Below are positions 48,053 through 58,920 of a stretch of 64,000 nucleotides of DNA, piece by piece. A model generated the notes under the pieces. It searched no databases. It was not told the origin of the DNA and worked only from the letters and a program-made list of their open reading frames with translations. Position 1 is the first letter of the stretch. Every line of letters starts with the position of its first letter. Source of the DNA: Halomonas ventosae (GTDB taxonomy: Bacteria; Pseudomonadota; Gammaproteobacteria; Pseudomonadales; Halomonadaceae); contig NZ_SNZJ01000026.1 of the NCBI RefSeq assembly GCF_004363555.1, positions 1 to 64,000 on the forward strand. Direction: 5' to 3'. The translations under genes and the position numbers were made by a program.

Positions 48053-48847
48053 TCAGCCCGGTTCGGGAACGTCTGCGCCCGGCAGGCGCAGGCGTGGCGG
48101 AGGATGGTCGAACAGGCTCTCGAACCCCAGGTCCAGCCCGGTGCGCTCTAGCACCGAGAGGGCCGCCTGCTCGGCCGCATCGGGCTGGCGCAGGCGGATC
48201 GCCTCCATCAGCCGGCGGTGGCGCTCCATGCTGTCGCTCAGCTCCGCGGCGCTGTGGTTGGAGGTCTCCACCAGCAGGCCGATGGCCGGCTTGAGCATGT
48301 GGCTGAGCTGGGCCCACAGCAGGTTGTGGGTGGCCGCGAAGATCGCCTCGTGGAAGGCCACGTCGTGCTCGTCGTGGCTGCGCCCCTCGCAGCGGCGATC
48401 GGGCGCCTCCAGGGCGCGGATCATGTTGTGCCAGGCGGTCTCGATGGCGAGCAGGTCGGCGGCGGTGGCATGTACCGCCGCCAGGCGCGCCATGAAGGGC
48501 TCCACGGCCACCCGGAAGGCGAAGATGTCGCGCTGGATGCGCGGGTTGGGCTGGGCGAAGCGGGCCATCCAGTCGCTGACCCGGGGATCCAGCAGGTGCC
48601 AGTCGGTGAGCTCGCGCACCCGGCTGCCCTGCCCCGAGATGCGCGTCAGCATGCCGGCCGAGACCAGCTGCTGCAGGGCGCTGCGCACGGTGCTGCGGCT
48701 GACGCCGTAGCGCGCGCAGAGGTCCAGCTCCCGAGGCAGGAAGCGGCCCGGCGGGTGCTCGCCGGCGAAGATCGCCCGGGCCAGGTCCTCGGCGATATCG
48801 GGCTTGTGGGCGAGCGTGCGCCCGGTCGGGGGCTGGCGCGATGGCAT
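48053..48847 (-). CDS. GntR/FadR-family regulator with FCD ligand domain
   Basis: 264 residues. The N-terminal winged helix has PGRFLPRELDLCARYGVSRST-type DNA-binding helix and LVSAGMLTRISGQGSRV. The C-terminal FCD all-helical domain holds DEHDVAFHEAIFAATHN with metal/acid-binding His residues. DWHLLDPRVSDWMARF resembles sugar-acid regulators such as DgoR. It is 71 bases upstream of dctP on the same strand and probably controls the TRAP genes, and itself through 48884-48898. Confidence 0.9.
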   Translation of the reverse strand: MPSRQPPTGRTLAHKPDIAEDLARAIFAGEHPPGRFLPRELDLCARYGVSRSTVRSALQQLVSAGMLTRISGQGSRVRELTDWHLLDPRVSDWMARFAQPNPRIQRDIFAFRVAVEPFMARLAAVHATAADLLAIETAWHNMIRALEAPDRRCEGRSHDEHDVAFHEAIFAATHNLLWAQLSHMLKPAIGLLVETSNHSAAELSDSMERHRRLMEAIRLRQPDAAEQAALSVLERTGLDLGFESLFDHPPPRLRLPGADVPEPG

Positions 48848-48883
48848 GGGGCTCTCGACGACTCCTGTACGACTTGATGCAAG

Positions 48884-48898
48884 CTATGTCGGACATAG
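48884..48898. promoter_or_regulatory. probable GntR autoregulatory operator
   Basis: Perfect palindrome CTATGTC-G-GACATAG, 37 bases before the gntR start. Seven-base arms around one base are of the size used by FCD-type GntR proteins. A weaker TGTC-N7-GACA lies in the gap before dctP (about 48016-48030). Confidence 0.5.
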
Positions 48899-48925
48899 GG
48901 TCGCCCAGATGCTGCGGCCGTGCCT

Positions 48926-50164
48926 TTAGACTTTGGTCACAGACGGCTCCCCTGCGGCGTTGTCGCGCTCCACCGCCTGGACCATGCGCTCGGGCAGGTC
49001 GGGGATCGCCGCCCGGACCCGGTTCCAGCTGGGGATGAAGGGCCGCTCGCCGGGGTTGTCGAGAAAGGCGCTGCCGGCCTCGAGCAGGTTGGCGGCGAAC
49101 AGCTCCACCGCCTGCTCCTCGGCGTGGCGGTCGAGCCGCAGGCCATTCATCACGGCATCGTGGTCATAGGCCTCGATCAGGTCCAGCGCCAGGCGGTAGT
49201 AGGTCGCCTTCAGGGTGCGAAAGCCCTCGGCGCTGAAGGTCACGCCCTGGGTAGCGAGCTTGCGGTAGAGCGCCTTGGCGATGTCCAGGCTCATGCGGTT
49301 GAGGCCGCCGGAGGCGTCCTCGGCGGAGACCGGCTGGTGCTTGTGGTCGTAGGCATCGGCCAGGTCCACCTGGCAGAGCCGCTTGGTGGAGTAGTTGCGG
49401 TGCACCTCGGAGAGCACGCCGATCTCCAGCCCCCAGTCGGCGGGAATGCGGATGCCGTCGAGCACCTCGCTGCGCATGGAGAACTCGCCGGAGAGCGCAT
49501 AGCGGTAGCTGTCCAGGTACTCCAGGTAGGGCAGCGGGCCGTGCATCTGCTTGAGCGCCCGCAGCAGCGGGGTGACCATCAGCCGCGAGACCCGGCCGTT
49601 GAGCCGGCCCTCGGCGATGCGCGGGTAGTAGCCCTTGCAGAACTCGTAGTTGAAGTGGGGATGGGCCACCGGATAGAAGAGCCGCGCCAGCAGGCCGCGG
49701 TCGTAGGTGAGGATATCGCAGTCATGCAACGCCACCACCCGGCCGCGGCCGGAGGCCTGGACGTAGCCGGCGCAGTACCAGACGTTGCGCCCCTTGCCGG
49801 GCTGCTGAGGCGCCAGGCCCTGCGCCTCGAGCTCGGCATCCAGCGCCCGCAGCCGGGGACCGTCGTTCCACAGGATGCGGTGGTGCTGGGGCAGGCGGGC
49901 GAAGAAGTCCCGGGCCTGCAGGAACTGCTCGCGGTCGGCCCGATCGAGACCGATCACCACCTCGGCGAGGTAGGGCACCCGGCGGAGCTCCTCGACGATA
50001 TGGGCCAGCGCCGGCCCCTCCAGCTCGGTGAAGAGCGACGGCAGGATCAGGCTCATGGGGCGACGGGCGGAGAAGGCGACCAGCTCCTCCTCGAGGGCCG
50101 CAAGCGGCCGGCGAGTCAGGTTGTGGAAGTCGGTGATGATGCCGTTCTGGTGGAAGTCGCTCAT
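48926..50164 (-). CDS. gpgS: glucosyl-3-phosphoglycerate synthase
   Basis: 412-residue GT81-type glycosyltransferase. The DxD-like metal/nucleotide motif is ALHDCDIL (148-150), with GKGRNVWY ahead of it and GLEIGVLSEVHRNY and GGLNRMSLDIAKALYRKL behind. It joins NDP-glucose to 3-phosphoglycerate to make glucosyl-3-phosphoglycerate, the first step to glucosylglycerate, a compatible solute. Mannosyl-phosphoglycerate activity is an alternative. Start ATG 50162-50164 overlaps the gpgP stop by 4 bases. Confidence 0.87.
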   Translation of the reverse strand: MSDFHQNGIITDFHNLTRRPLAALEEELVAFSARRPMSLILPSLFTELEGPALAHIVEELRRVPYLAEVVIGLDRADREQFLQARDFFARLPQHHRILWNDGPRLRALDAELEAQGLAPQQPGKGRNVWYCAGYVQASGRGRVVALHDCDILTYDRGLLARLFYPVAHPHFNYEFCKGYYPRIAEGRLNGRVSRLMVTPLLRALKQMHGPLPYLEYLDSYRYALSGEFSMRSEVLDGIRIPADWGLEIGVLSEVHRNYSTKRLCQVDLADAYDHKHQPVSAEDASGGLNRMSLDIAKALYRKLATQGVTFSAEGFRTLKATYYRLALDLIEAYDHDAVMNGLRLDRHAEEQAVELFAANLLEAGSAFLDNPGERPFIPSWNRVRAAIPDLPERMVQAVERDNAAGEPSVTKV

Positions 50165-51078
50165 GCCGTCGCCCTCCCGGCCCCGCCACGGCTGGCGTGC
50201 CTCACCGCCGGCCCTGGCCGGCGGTCGGCTCGCCCCCACCAGTGGGCCACCCCCTCGGCCCAGCCGGCGGGGCCGGTGGCCTCGCTGCAATAGAGCGCCG
50301 GCTGGCGGGGGGGCGACACCGCCAGGCCATGGCAGCCACGGATCACTACCGCCTGGTCCACCGTCTCGAGCATGGGAATATCGTTGGGACCGTCACCCAG
50401 CGCCAGAGTCTGGGGACGGCAGCCACGCAGCGCCTCGAAGCGCTCGATCAGCCAGGCGACGGCGCTGCCCTTGTGGCAATCCCCGGTGACGTGCCAGAAG
50501 CGCCCGCCGCGCACCAGGCGCAGGCCGTCGCCCTCGAGCCCCGCCCGGAAACGCGCGAGGCCGTCGTCCGAGTCCTCCCAGAGCAACGGCTCGCTGCCCT
50601 CGCGCAGCCGCGCCAGACGCGCCTCGGGCTCTGACAGGCCGGTGAAGGCCACCAGGTCGTCGAGGGGCATCTCGCTCATGGTGGTGAAGCGAACTCCCAG
50701 CCGCTCCCGCCAGACCCAGAGGCGCTGGCGGATGAGGCCGATATCGACGCCCAGGGTCCTGATCGCCATGCCATCGGCGGCAGCGCCGCGATCCAGCCGG
50801 GCATGGCACCAGGCCGGCGGCAGCCCGGCCAGGGCGCCGTTCTCGGCGATGAAGGGCGCCTCCTCGAGGCCGAGTTCCCGACGCAGCGGCACGACCTCGC
50901 TGCGGGTCTTGCTGGTCACCGGGATCACCGGCACCCCGAGTTCCTTCAGGCGCGCCAGCCAGTCGCGGGCCGGCGACCAGTCGTAGCCGTGGTGGTCGAG
51001 CAGCGAGCCATCCAGGTCGGTGAAGAGCAGGCGCGGGCGCCGGGCGGGATCAGGGGGCGAGGCGGGTATCGAGGGCAT
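50161..51078 (-). CDS. gpgP: glucosyl/mannosyl-3-phosphoglycerate phosphatase (HAD-IIB)
   Basis: 305-residue HAD phosphatase of the MpgP family. Motif I is LLFTDLDGSLLDHH (Asp21, Asp23), motif II VTSKTR, motif IV GDGPNDIPML. The central cap contains SEMPLDDLVAFTGLS, typical of MPG phosphatases. It removes phosphate from GpgS product to give glucosylglycerate. The C-terminal tail is Arg/Gly/Pro-rich. The start ATG at 51076-51078 gives MPSIPASPPDPARRPR. Confidence 0.87.
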   Translation of the reverse strand: MPSIPASPPDPARRPRLLFTDLDGSLLDHHGYDWSPARDWLARLKELGVPVIPVTSKTRSEVVPLRRELGLEEAPFIAENGALAGLPPAWCHARLDRGAAADGMAIRTLGVDIGLIRQRLWVWRERLGVRFTTMSEMPLDDLVAFTGLSEPEARLARLREGSEPLLWEDSDDGLARFRAGLEGDGLRLVRGGRFWHVTGDCHKGSAVAWLIERFEALRGCRPQTLALGDGPNDIPMLETVDQAVVIRGCHGLAVSPPRQPALYCSEATGPAGWAEGVAHWWGRADRRPGPAVRHASRGGAGRATA

Positions 51079-51217
51079 GGCGTCACAGGCTCCGGGTCGT
51101 GGACTCGCCATGCCCCATGCAGGGCGCGTGCCAGGGCGGGACAGAGCACCCGTCCCTTGGGCCTCACGGTGAGGCACGCCCGGGGGTCGAGACGGCTGCA
51201 CCCGTCGCAGGCACGAA

Positions 51218-51251
51218 AACGCCCCGCCATGGTGCATCCTGGCGGGGCGTT
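51218..51251 (-). terminator. terminator downstream of glyA
   Basis: Perfect 12-bp stem AACGCCCCGCCA / TGGCGGGGCGTT with 10-base loop, 44 bases past the glyA stop, followed on the minus strand by TTCG after CGTTTT. Strong rho-independent type. Confidence 0.85.
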
Positions 51252-51294
51252 CGGGGCCCTGGCCTCAGCCGGGGTCAGTCAGCGACAGGGCGTC

Positions 51295-52560
51295 TCAGCG
51301 GTAGACCGGCAGGCGGGCGCAGACCGCCTCGACCTTGGCCTTGACCTCGGCCTCGATGGCGGCGGTGTCGTCCCCCGCCGCCATGACGTCGAGGATGTCG
51401 CAGATCCAGCCGGCGAGCTCCTGGCACTCCGCCGCGCCGAAGCCGCGGGTGGTCACCGCCGGGGTGCCGATGCGCAGGCCCGAGGTGACGAAGGGGCTCT
51501 GCGGGTCGCCGGGCACGGCGTTCTTGTTGACGGTGATGTGGGCGCGGCCCAGGGCGGCGTCCGCGTCCTTGCCGGTCAGGCCCTGCTTGATCAGCGAGAG
51601 CAGGAAGAGGTGGTCCTCGGTGCCGCCGGAGACCACCTCGAAGCCGCGCTCGATGAACACGGAGGCCATGGTCTGGGCGTTCTTCACCACCTGCTGCTGG
51701 TAGGTCTTGAACTCGGGCTCCATGGCCTCCTTGAAGCAGATCGCCTTGGCGGCGATGACGTGCTCCAGCGGGCCGCCCTGCCCGCCCGGGAAGACCGCGG
51801 ACTGCAGCTTCTTCTCGATGGCCTCGTCGCCCTCGGCGGAAAGGATCAGGCCGCCACGCGGGCCGCGCAGGGTCTTGTGGGTAGTGGTGGTGACCACATG
51901 GGCGTGGGGCAGCGGGGTCGGATAGACGCCGGCGGCCACCAGCCCCGCCACGTGGGCCATGTCGACCAGCAGGTAGGCACCCACCTCGTCGGCGATCTCG
52001 CGGAACTTCGCCCAGTCGATGACCTGGGAGTAGGCGGAGAAGCCGGCGATGATCATCTTGGGCCGGTGCTCGCGAGCCAGGGCCGCCACCTCGGCATAGT
52101 CGATCAGGCCGCCCTCGCCCAGGCCGTACTGTACGGCGTGGTAGTGCTTGCCGGAGAAGTTGGGCTTGGCGCCGTGGGTCAGGTGGCCGCCGGCATCGAG
52201 GCTCATGCCCAGGATGGTGTCGCCCGGCTTGACCAGCGCCTGGAAGACCGCACCGTTGGCCTGGGAGCCGGAGTGGGGCTGGACGTTGGCATAGCTCGCG
52301 CCGAACAGCTCCTTGGCGTAGTCGATGGCGAGCTGCTCGACGATGTCCACGTACTCACAGCCGCCATAGTAGCGCTTGCCGGGATAGCCTTCCGCGTACT
52401 TGTTGGTCAGCTGGCTGCCCTGGGCCTCCATCACCCTCGGGCTTGCGTAGTTCTCGGAGGCGATCAGCTCGATGTGCGCTTCCTGGCGTGCGACTTCCTT
52501 CTGCATCGCATCGAACAGGGCGTCATCGAAACCGGCAATCTGCATGTCACGGCTGAACAT
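51295..52560 (-). CDS. glyA: serine hydroxymethyltransferase
   Basis: 421-residue PLP enzyme that interconverts serine and glycine with tetrahydrofolate. The PLP lysine lies in [39 protein letters not shown], and PHSGSQAN are canonical, and length matches E. coli GlyA (417). Start ATG 52558-52560 gives [13 protein letters not shown]. Upstream at 52623-52636 is a small palindrome. Confidence 0.96.
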   Translation of the reverse strand: MFSRDMQIAGFDDALFDAMQKEVARQEAHIELIASENYASPRVMEAQGSQLTNKYAEGYPGKRYYGGCEYVDIVEQLAIDYAKELFGASYANVQPHSGSQANGAVFQALVKPGDTILGMSLDAGGHLTHGAKPNFSGKHYHAVQYGLGEGGLIDYAEVAALAREHRPKMIIAGFSAYSQVIDWAKFREIADEVGAYLLVDMAHVAGLVAAGVYPTPLPHAHVVTTTTHKTLRGPRGGLILSAEGDEAIEKKLQSAVFPGGQGGPLEHVIAAKAICFKEAMEPEFKTYQQQVVKNAQTMASVFIERGFEVVSGGTEDHLFLLSLIKQGLTGKDADAALGRAHITVNKNAVPGDPQSPFVTSGLRIGTPAVTTRGFGAAECQELAGWICDILDVMAAGDDTAAIEAEVKAKVEAVCARLPVYR

Positions 52561-52622
52561 CGGCGGGAAACCTCGCAAAACGGGGGAATCTGGGGGGCAC
52601 ATGATACCCCAGCCCCCGGTGG

Positions 52623-52636
52623 CTTTCACATGAAAG
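52623..52636. promoter_or_regulatory. small inverted repeat upstream of glyA
   Basis: CTTTCA-CA-TGAAAG, 63 bases before the glyA start. It may be an operator; it does not match a PurR box or the usual MetR arrangement. Confidence 0.3.
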
Positions 52637-52701
52637 GCGGTCATGGCCAACCGCTGGATCCTTCATGGGTGCAGGGCGACGCGGCCGGCCCGCCGATCGC
52701 C

Positions 52702-54096
52702 TCAACGACTCTCCACCTGCATCTCGAGCCGCCCGGGCAGTGCCAGGGGATCGGCGGAGAGGGCCTCCAGCTCGCTGTCGGCGGGCAGGGTCAGCTGGAC
52801 AGCGAGCTCGCGTGCCTCGCCGGCCATCATCGCCACCAGGCCGGTGAGGATGGCCTCGACCTCGGGGCCGAGCATCATGCCGAAGCCCTGCGCCTGGGTA
52901 CGCGCCTGCTCCAGGAAGACCGCCTCGCTGATGCCCTGGCTTGCCGCCATGACCACCGGCAGCCGACCGAAGAGCCCCAGGTCCGACAGGGTCGCGTCGA
53001 CCCGCCCGCCCAGCAGGGTCACACCCTCCAGGCTCTCCATCTCGGCCAGGAAGGCGGCCGGCGCCGCGCCTTCGGGCAGGCGCACCGGCAGGTCGGCATC
53101 CAGCACCCAGCCGAAGGCCTCCTCGGCGGTGACATCCAGCTCGCCGAGCAGCCGGGTGGCGTCGCCTTCCATCTCCCAGCGTCCGGTGGAGACCGCATCG
53201 AGGCGCAGTGTTCCGCTGCCCCCGGTCAGCACGTTGCTGGCCATGCGCAGCCGGGTGCGCTCCTCCTCGGGGGCCAGGGCGATCATGCGGGCCAGGTCAA
53301 GCTCCAGCGCCTCGAGGCGCATGCCGCCCTCGCCGTCCTGCAGGTCGCCATCGACCTCGAGCCCCGCCAGGGTCGCCACCAAGCGGTCGGAGTCGATCGC
53401 CAGGTCACGCAGCTCCAGGCGGTCGAGCTCCCGCTCCTCCTCCGGCCCCTCGAGGCCACGCAGCCCCTCGACCCGGGCGAACGCCAGGGAGACGGTGCCG
53501 CTGCCGAACTCTCCCTCTCCCTCGGCCTGCCCCTCGACCCCGTTGAGCTCCAGGCTGTCGATGGCCTCGCGGGACAGGCCGGTGGCCTGCAGGCGCTCGA
53601 CGCTGACCCGGCCATCTCCCTCGCCGAACCCCTCCCCCAGCTCCTGGCCGGCGAACTCGGCGGCCAGCGCCTCGATCTCGAGCCCGGCGATCCGCAGGCC
53701 CGCCGGCCAGCTCTCCTCGTGGAGAGGCAGCACCGCCCGGGTGGGGTCATCGAGGCGCAGGGTCGCGGCGCTCAGCTGCGTCCGTTCGCGGCCGGGGGTC
53801 TCCAGGCGGAGGCCCTCGAGACGCACCTCGTCGGGGCTGTCGTAGTCGCCACTGACCACATAGCGGTCGAGCCACAGCTGCTGTCCCTCGGGGCCGACGA
53901 AGTGCAGCTCCCGCGCGGTGACGCGGTCGCGAAGCAGCGCCGCCGAGACCTCGCCGATCTCGAGGCGTCCTTCGCTGGCGAACAGCGCCCGCAGGTCGGC
54001 CTCCAGGCGCTCGGCCGGGCCGGGCTCGGCAAGAGCCGGCAGGGAGACGGACAGCGTCAGGGCGGCAAGGATGGCCTTCCAGGGCATCGGGCGCAT
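52702..54096 (-). CDS. large secreted protein of unknown function
   Basis: 464 residues. Signal peptide about 1-23 (ends LPALA), then a cysteine-free, strongly acidic region rich in short beta-strand-like repeats such as VRLEGLRLETPGRERTQL, LELNGVEGQAEGEGE and LDRLELRDLAIDSDRLVATL. The pattern suggests a repetitive beta-sheet fold comparable with AsmA/DUF945-type envelope proteins, but no family was recognised. Monocistronic between glyA and the polyphosphate phosphotransferase. Confidence 0.7.
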   Translation of the reverse strand: MRPMPWKAILAALTLSVSLPALAEPGPAERLEADLRALFASEGRLEIGEVSAALLRDRVTARELHFVGPEGQQLWLDRYVVSGDYDSPDEVRLEGLRLETPGRERTQLSAATLRLDDPTRAVLPLHEESWPAGLRIAGLEIEALAAEFAGQELGEGFGEGDGRVSVERLQATGLSREAIDSLELNGVEGQAEGEGEFGSGTVSLAFARVEGLRGLEGPEEERELDRLELRDLAIDSDRLVATLAGLEVDGDLQDGEGGMRLEALELDLARMIALAPEEERTRLRMASNVLTGGSGTLRLDAVSTGRWEMEGDATRLLGELDVTAEEAFGWVLDADLPVRLPEGAAPAAFLAEMESLEGVTLLGGRVDATLSDLGLFGRLPVVMAASQGISEAVFLEQARTQAQGFGMMLGPEVEAILTGLVAMMAGEARELAVQLTLPADSELEALSADPLALPGRLEMQVESR

Positions 54097-54169
54097 GGGC
54101 GCACCTCCGGTGTGGGCGTGGCGGGAACTGGTCAGCAGTCTAGCGTCATCGCGTCGCGGCAGGCCAGAC

Positions 54170-55597
54170 TCAGTGCGGCGAGGCCAGGCGCATCTCCAGC
54201 CGGCGATTGACCTCCTCGATCACGGCGAGGCGCGCCCGGCGCTTGTCGTCGCAGGCGATCAGCGTCCATTCGGCGCCCGGCGACTGGGTGCGGGCGAACA
54301 TCTCGTCGATGGCCCGCTCGTAGTCCTCCCAGCGCTCGCGGTTGCGCCAGTCCTCGTCGGTGAGCTTGTGACGCTTGTGGGGCGTGGCAGCCCGGGCCTC
54401 GAAGCGGCGCAGCTGCTCCTCCTGGCTGATGGCCAGGAACAGCTTGCCGAGCACGGCGCCATGGGCCAGCAGCTGGCGCTCGAACTCGCGGATCTCCGCA
54501 TAGGCACGCCGCCAGGCCGACTCCGGGGCCAGCCCCTCGACCCGCTCCACCAGCACCCTGCCGTACCAGCTGCGATCGAAGATGGCGATGCGCCCGTCGG
54601 CCGGCAGGCGGCGCCAGAAGCGCCAGGCCCAGGGCAGCGCCAGCTCCTCGTCGCTGGGGGCGGCGATGCGATGGACCCGGTACTGGCGGGCATCCAGTGA
54701 CGCGGTGACCCGGTGGATGCTGCCCCCCTTCCCCGCCGCGTCGAGCCCCTCGAAGGCCAGTACCACCGGGATGCGCCGGCGGGCCATCTCCCGGGCGTTG
54801 ATGGCCAGGCGTCCCTGGGCCTCGACGAGCCGTTCGGCATAGTCCGACTTCTTCAACGGCGCCGCCCCCCGGGGCCCGGCATGACGTATCGAGGGCGGTG
54901 CCGGGGTCTCGCAGGGTACGCTCTCAGTCACCTCGGCGGGCCGAGCGGGCGGCGCGACCAGGGTCTCGTGCAGCAGGGCCCCCACCCGCTGGAGCTGCGG
55001 GGCGGGGTCTTGGAAGGCGAGCCGCCGCCAGGGGGCATGGTCGGCCGCGGTGGCGTCGCGCATCTCGCGGCCCAGCGCGGCGATGGCGGCATGCTGCAGG
55101 TGGCGCTGCCAGTCGGTGGCGCTCAGCTGCCAGGCACGGGCCGGGTCCGCCTGCAGTGCCTGCAGGTGACGACGCTGGGCAGGTCGGTCGATGTCCATCC
55201 ACAGCTTGAGCAGCACCACGCCCTCGGCGGCCAGTTCGGCCTCGAAGGCTCGGATCTCCGCCAGCCTGTCGCGGAAGGCACCCGGCGAGAGACGCCGTTC
55301 GGCGCGGGCGAAGAGCGCGTCGCCGTACCAGCCATGGATGAAGATGCCGATGCGGCCGCGATCGGGGACCCGCCGCCAGAAGCGCCACCAGTAGGGTCGC
55401 TCGCGCTCCTCGCTGCTGGGCGCCAGGGCATGCACCTCGGTGTGGCGATTCTCGAGCCAGTGGTTGAGCTCGTTGACCAGCCGCCCCTTGCGGGTGACGG
55501 CATGGCCGGTGAGCAGCAGCATCACCGCCCGCTCCTGAAGGCGGGCGAGGTCGAGCTGAGCCTCCAGCAGGCGGGCGCGCAGGGTAGCGGTCTTCAT
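54170..55597 (-). CDS. polyphosphate:AMP phosphotransferase (double PPK2)
   Basis: 475 residues with two PPK2 domains. The C-terminal one has Walker A FEGLDAAGKGGS (283-293) and Walker B IAIFDRSWYGR (338-347), with a lid arginine-rich segment. The N-terminal one lacks the Asp of the Walker A (TGHAVTRKGR near 30-39) and has IFIHGWYGD instead of FDRSWY, so it is probably inactive. The family makes ADP from AMP and polyphosphate. It lies 9 bases after the ybbP-like gene, on the same strand. Confidence 0.9.
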   Translation of the reverse strand: MKTATLRARLLEAQLDLARLQERAVMLLLTGHAVTRKGRLVNELNHWLENRHTEVHALAPSSEERERPYWWRFWRRVPDRGRIGIFIHGWYGDALFARAERRLSPGAFRDRLAEIRAFEAELAAEGVVLLKLWMDIDRPAQRRHLQALQADPARAWQLSATDWQRHLQHAAIAALGREMRDATAADHAPWRRLAFQDPAPQLQRVGALLHETLVAPPARPAEVTESVPCETPAPPSIRHAGPRGAAPLKKSDYAERLVEAQGRLAINAREMARRRIPVVLAFEGLDAAGKGGSIHRVTASLDARQYRVHRIAAPSDEELALPWAWRFWRRLPADGRIAIFDRSWYGRVLVERVEGLAPESAWRRAYAEIREFERQLLAHGAVLGKLFLAISQEEQLRRFEARAATPHKRHKLTDEDWRNRERWEDYERAIDEMFARTQSPGAEWTLIACDDKRRARLAVIEEVNRRLEMRLASPH

Positions 55598-55606
55598 GGC
55601 CGCGCC

Positions 55607-58203
55607 TCAGGCCTCGCCCAGCAGGCCGAGGCTGGCCGCGGGTGCCCGCTGGCGCAGGCCCCGGGAGAGCAGGTGACCGATGAGGCCGATCAGCAGCGCA
55701 CCGACCGGCGGCAGGGTCAGCCACAGCAGCCAGTGGATCCGCGGGGCCAGGTCGAACCAGGCCAGGTAGATCCCCGCGGCCGCCAGCTCCGCCAGCAGGG
55801 CGCCCATCAGCCCGCTGGCCAGCCCCAGCACGGCGAATTCCGCCGCCTGCATCCGCGACAGCAGCCTGTTGCTGGCGCCGAACACCCGCAGCAGGCCACT
55901 CTCGTGGGCCCGCACCGGCAGGCTGGCGATCAGCGCCGCATAGAGCACGCTGATGCCGGCCAGCAGCACGAAGCCCAGCACCAGCTCCACCGCCCGGGTG
56001 ACCTGGGTCAGCACCTCGCGGACCTGGCCGAGGATGGCCTCCACGTCGAGCAGGGTGACGCCCGGGAACTCCCGCACCAGCTGGCGCAGCAGGTCGCGGT
56101 CGTCGTCGCCGAGATGGAAGGCGGTGATGTAGCTATGGCCGAAACGCTCCAGGGTTGCCGGCGGGAAGATCACGTAGAAGTTGGGCCGGAAGCTCTCCCA
56201 GTCGAGGCTGCGCAGGCTGGTCACCTCGCCGGTGACCGCGTCGCTGCCGATGGTGAAGGTCAGGCGATCGCCCAGGGCAATGCCCAGGCGCTCGGCCAGG
56301 CCGTCTTCCATGGAGATCGGCACCGCCGCCTCGCTGGCCGTGGGGGGCGGCTCGGCGGCCACCTCGTCCAGCCAGCCGCCCGTCTCGCTGTCCTGGCCCT
56401 CGGCGAACCACTCCCCCGCCACCACCCGGTTGCCCTCGGGCAGGGTCTCGCGCCAGGTCAGGTTGAGTTCGCGACGCAGGGCATTGTCGCCCCGCGACTC
56501 GGCGGGCACGGCCTCCTGCGGGACCTGGTCGTTGATGGCGGTGAGGCGCCCACGGACCATGGGATAGAGGGCGCTGCGGGCATCGGCGGCCCCCGCCAGG
56601 GCCGAGGCGAAGGCGTCCCGCTCCTGGGGCTGGATATTGATGGCGAAGTGGTTGGGGGTGTCCGCCGGCAGCTGGGCCTGCCAGGTGGTCAGCAGGTCGC
56701 CGCGCACCAGGGCGATCATCGCCACGGCGAAGAAGGTCACCGAGAAGGCCAGCAGCTGGCCGAGGCTCGCCTGGCGGCGCCGCGCCAGCTGCTGGCCGCC
56801 CAGCCGCACGGCCGTGGCCAGGCCATCCGCCGGGCCCCGGCCACGCGGCAGCCGGGCGGTGCCCCGCAGCACCAGACCCAGCAGCACGCCGCCGAGCCCC
56901 CAGAGCACCACCAGCATCACCAGCCCCCCCAGCAGCAGGCCGGCGGCAAGCCACGGGTCGCCGGAGTAGAGCCACAGCAGGCCGCCGAAGACCAGGGCGG
57001 CGAAGCCCACCACCACCCAGGCCGAGGGCGGCAGCGGGTCCAGCTCGCGGCGCAGTACCTTGAGGGCGCTGACCCGCTTGAGGCGCAGCAGGGTCGGCCC
57101 GGCGAAGCCGGCCAGCACCGCCAGGGCGGTGAACACCCCGAGCCACAGCGGCAGCATGCCGGGCGCCGGCAGGCTGAACGGCAGGAAGGTCGAGAGCAGC
57201 CGCACCAGCAGCGCCTGCCCGGCCAGCCCCAGCAGGGCGCCCAGCGCCGAGGAGGCCAGCGCCAGCCACAGCAGCTGCAGCACGAACAGCCGCAGCAGCT
57301 CGCGCTGGGTGGCGCCGAAGCAGCGCAGCAGCGCCGCGGTATCCAGGTGGCGGTCGACGTAGCGCCGGGTCGACATGGCCACGGCGACCCCGGCCAGCAG
57401 CACGGCGGCGAGTCCCGCCAGGCCAAGGTACTTCTCGGCGCGTGCCAGGGCATTGCCCAGCTGGGGACGGTCCTGGCGCACGTCGCGCACCTCTACCCCC
57501 TCGCGACGTAGCCGCTGCAGCAGCGGCTCGATGCGGGCCACCGCCTCGGCGCTGCCGGCGGCCAGCAGCTCGAACTCCACCCGCGAGCCCTCCTGGACCA
57601 GGCCGGTGGCGTCCAGGTCGTCGCGGTGCATCATCAGCCGCGGGTTGAAGCTGCCGAAGCCCGCCGACTGGTCGGGCTCGCGCTCGATCACGCCGCCGAC
57701 CTCGAGCTCGGTCTCGCCCAGGCGCAGCCGGTCCCCCACCTCGAGCTCCATCAGCAGGGCGAGGCGCGGCGCCACCCAGGCCTCGCCCGGTGCCGGGCCA
57801 TGGGCCAGCGACTCGACGCCATTGCCGCGGTCCACCCGGGCCGTGCCGTAGTGCGGATAGACCGAGTCGACCACCTTGAGGCTGGCCGGCTGGAAGCGGT
57901 CGCCGCGGCTGACCATGGAGACCATGTCGACCTGGTCGGAGAGCGTCAGGCCGGCCTCCTCGAGGGCCCGGCGGACCGACGCCTCGAAGGGCCGGCCCTG
58001 CTCCAGCACCACGTCGCCGCCCGCGAGCTGGCCCGCCTGGCGGGTCAGGCCGCGATCCAGGCGGTCGAGGAAGAAGCCGATCATGGTCGAGGCGGCCACC
58101 GCCAGCGCCAGCGCCAGCGCCAGGGCGCGCACGTCGGCGGCGCGCAGGTCACGGATCAGGCCCCGGGCCGAGAGGCGCAACAGGGCCGGCCAGGCGGTGC
58201 GGC

Positions 58204-58207
<4 letters not shown>
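55607..58207 (-). CDS. ybbP: ABC transporter permease, YbbP type (FtsX domains)
   Basis: 866-residue membrane protein. N-terminal TM then a large periplasmic domain, three TM helices in FtsX-like arrangement near 260-400, a second periplasmic domain, and three more near the C-terminus (VLGFVLLAGISVLYAALIASLPVRAHES). It pairs with YbbA. The complex is suspected to extract lipids or outer-membrane components; substrate unproven. It overlaps ybbA by 4 bases. Confidence 0.9.
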
Positions 58208-58918
<711 letters not shown>

Positions 58919-58920
<2 letters not shown>

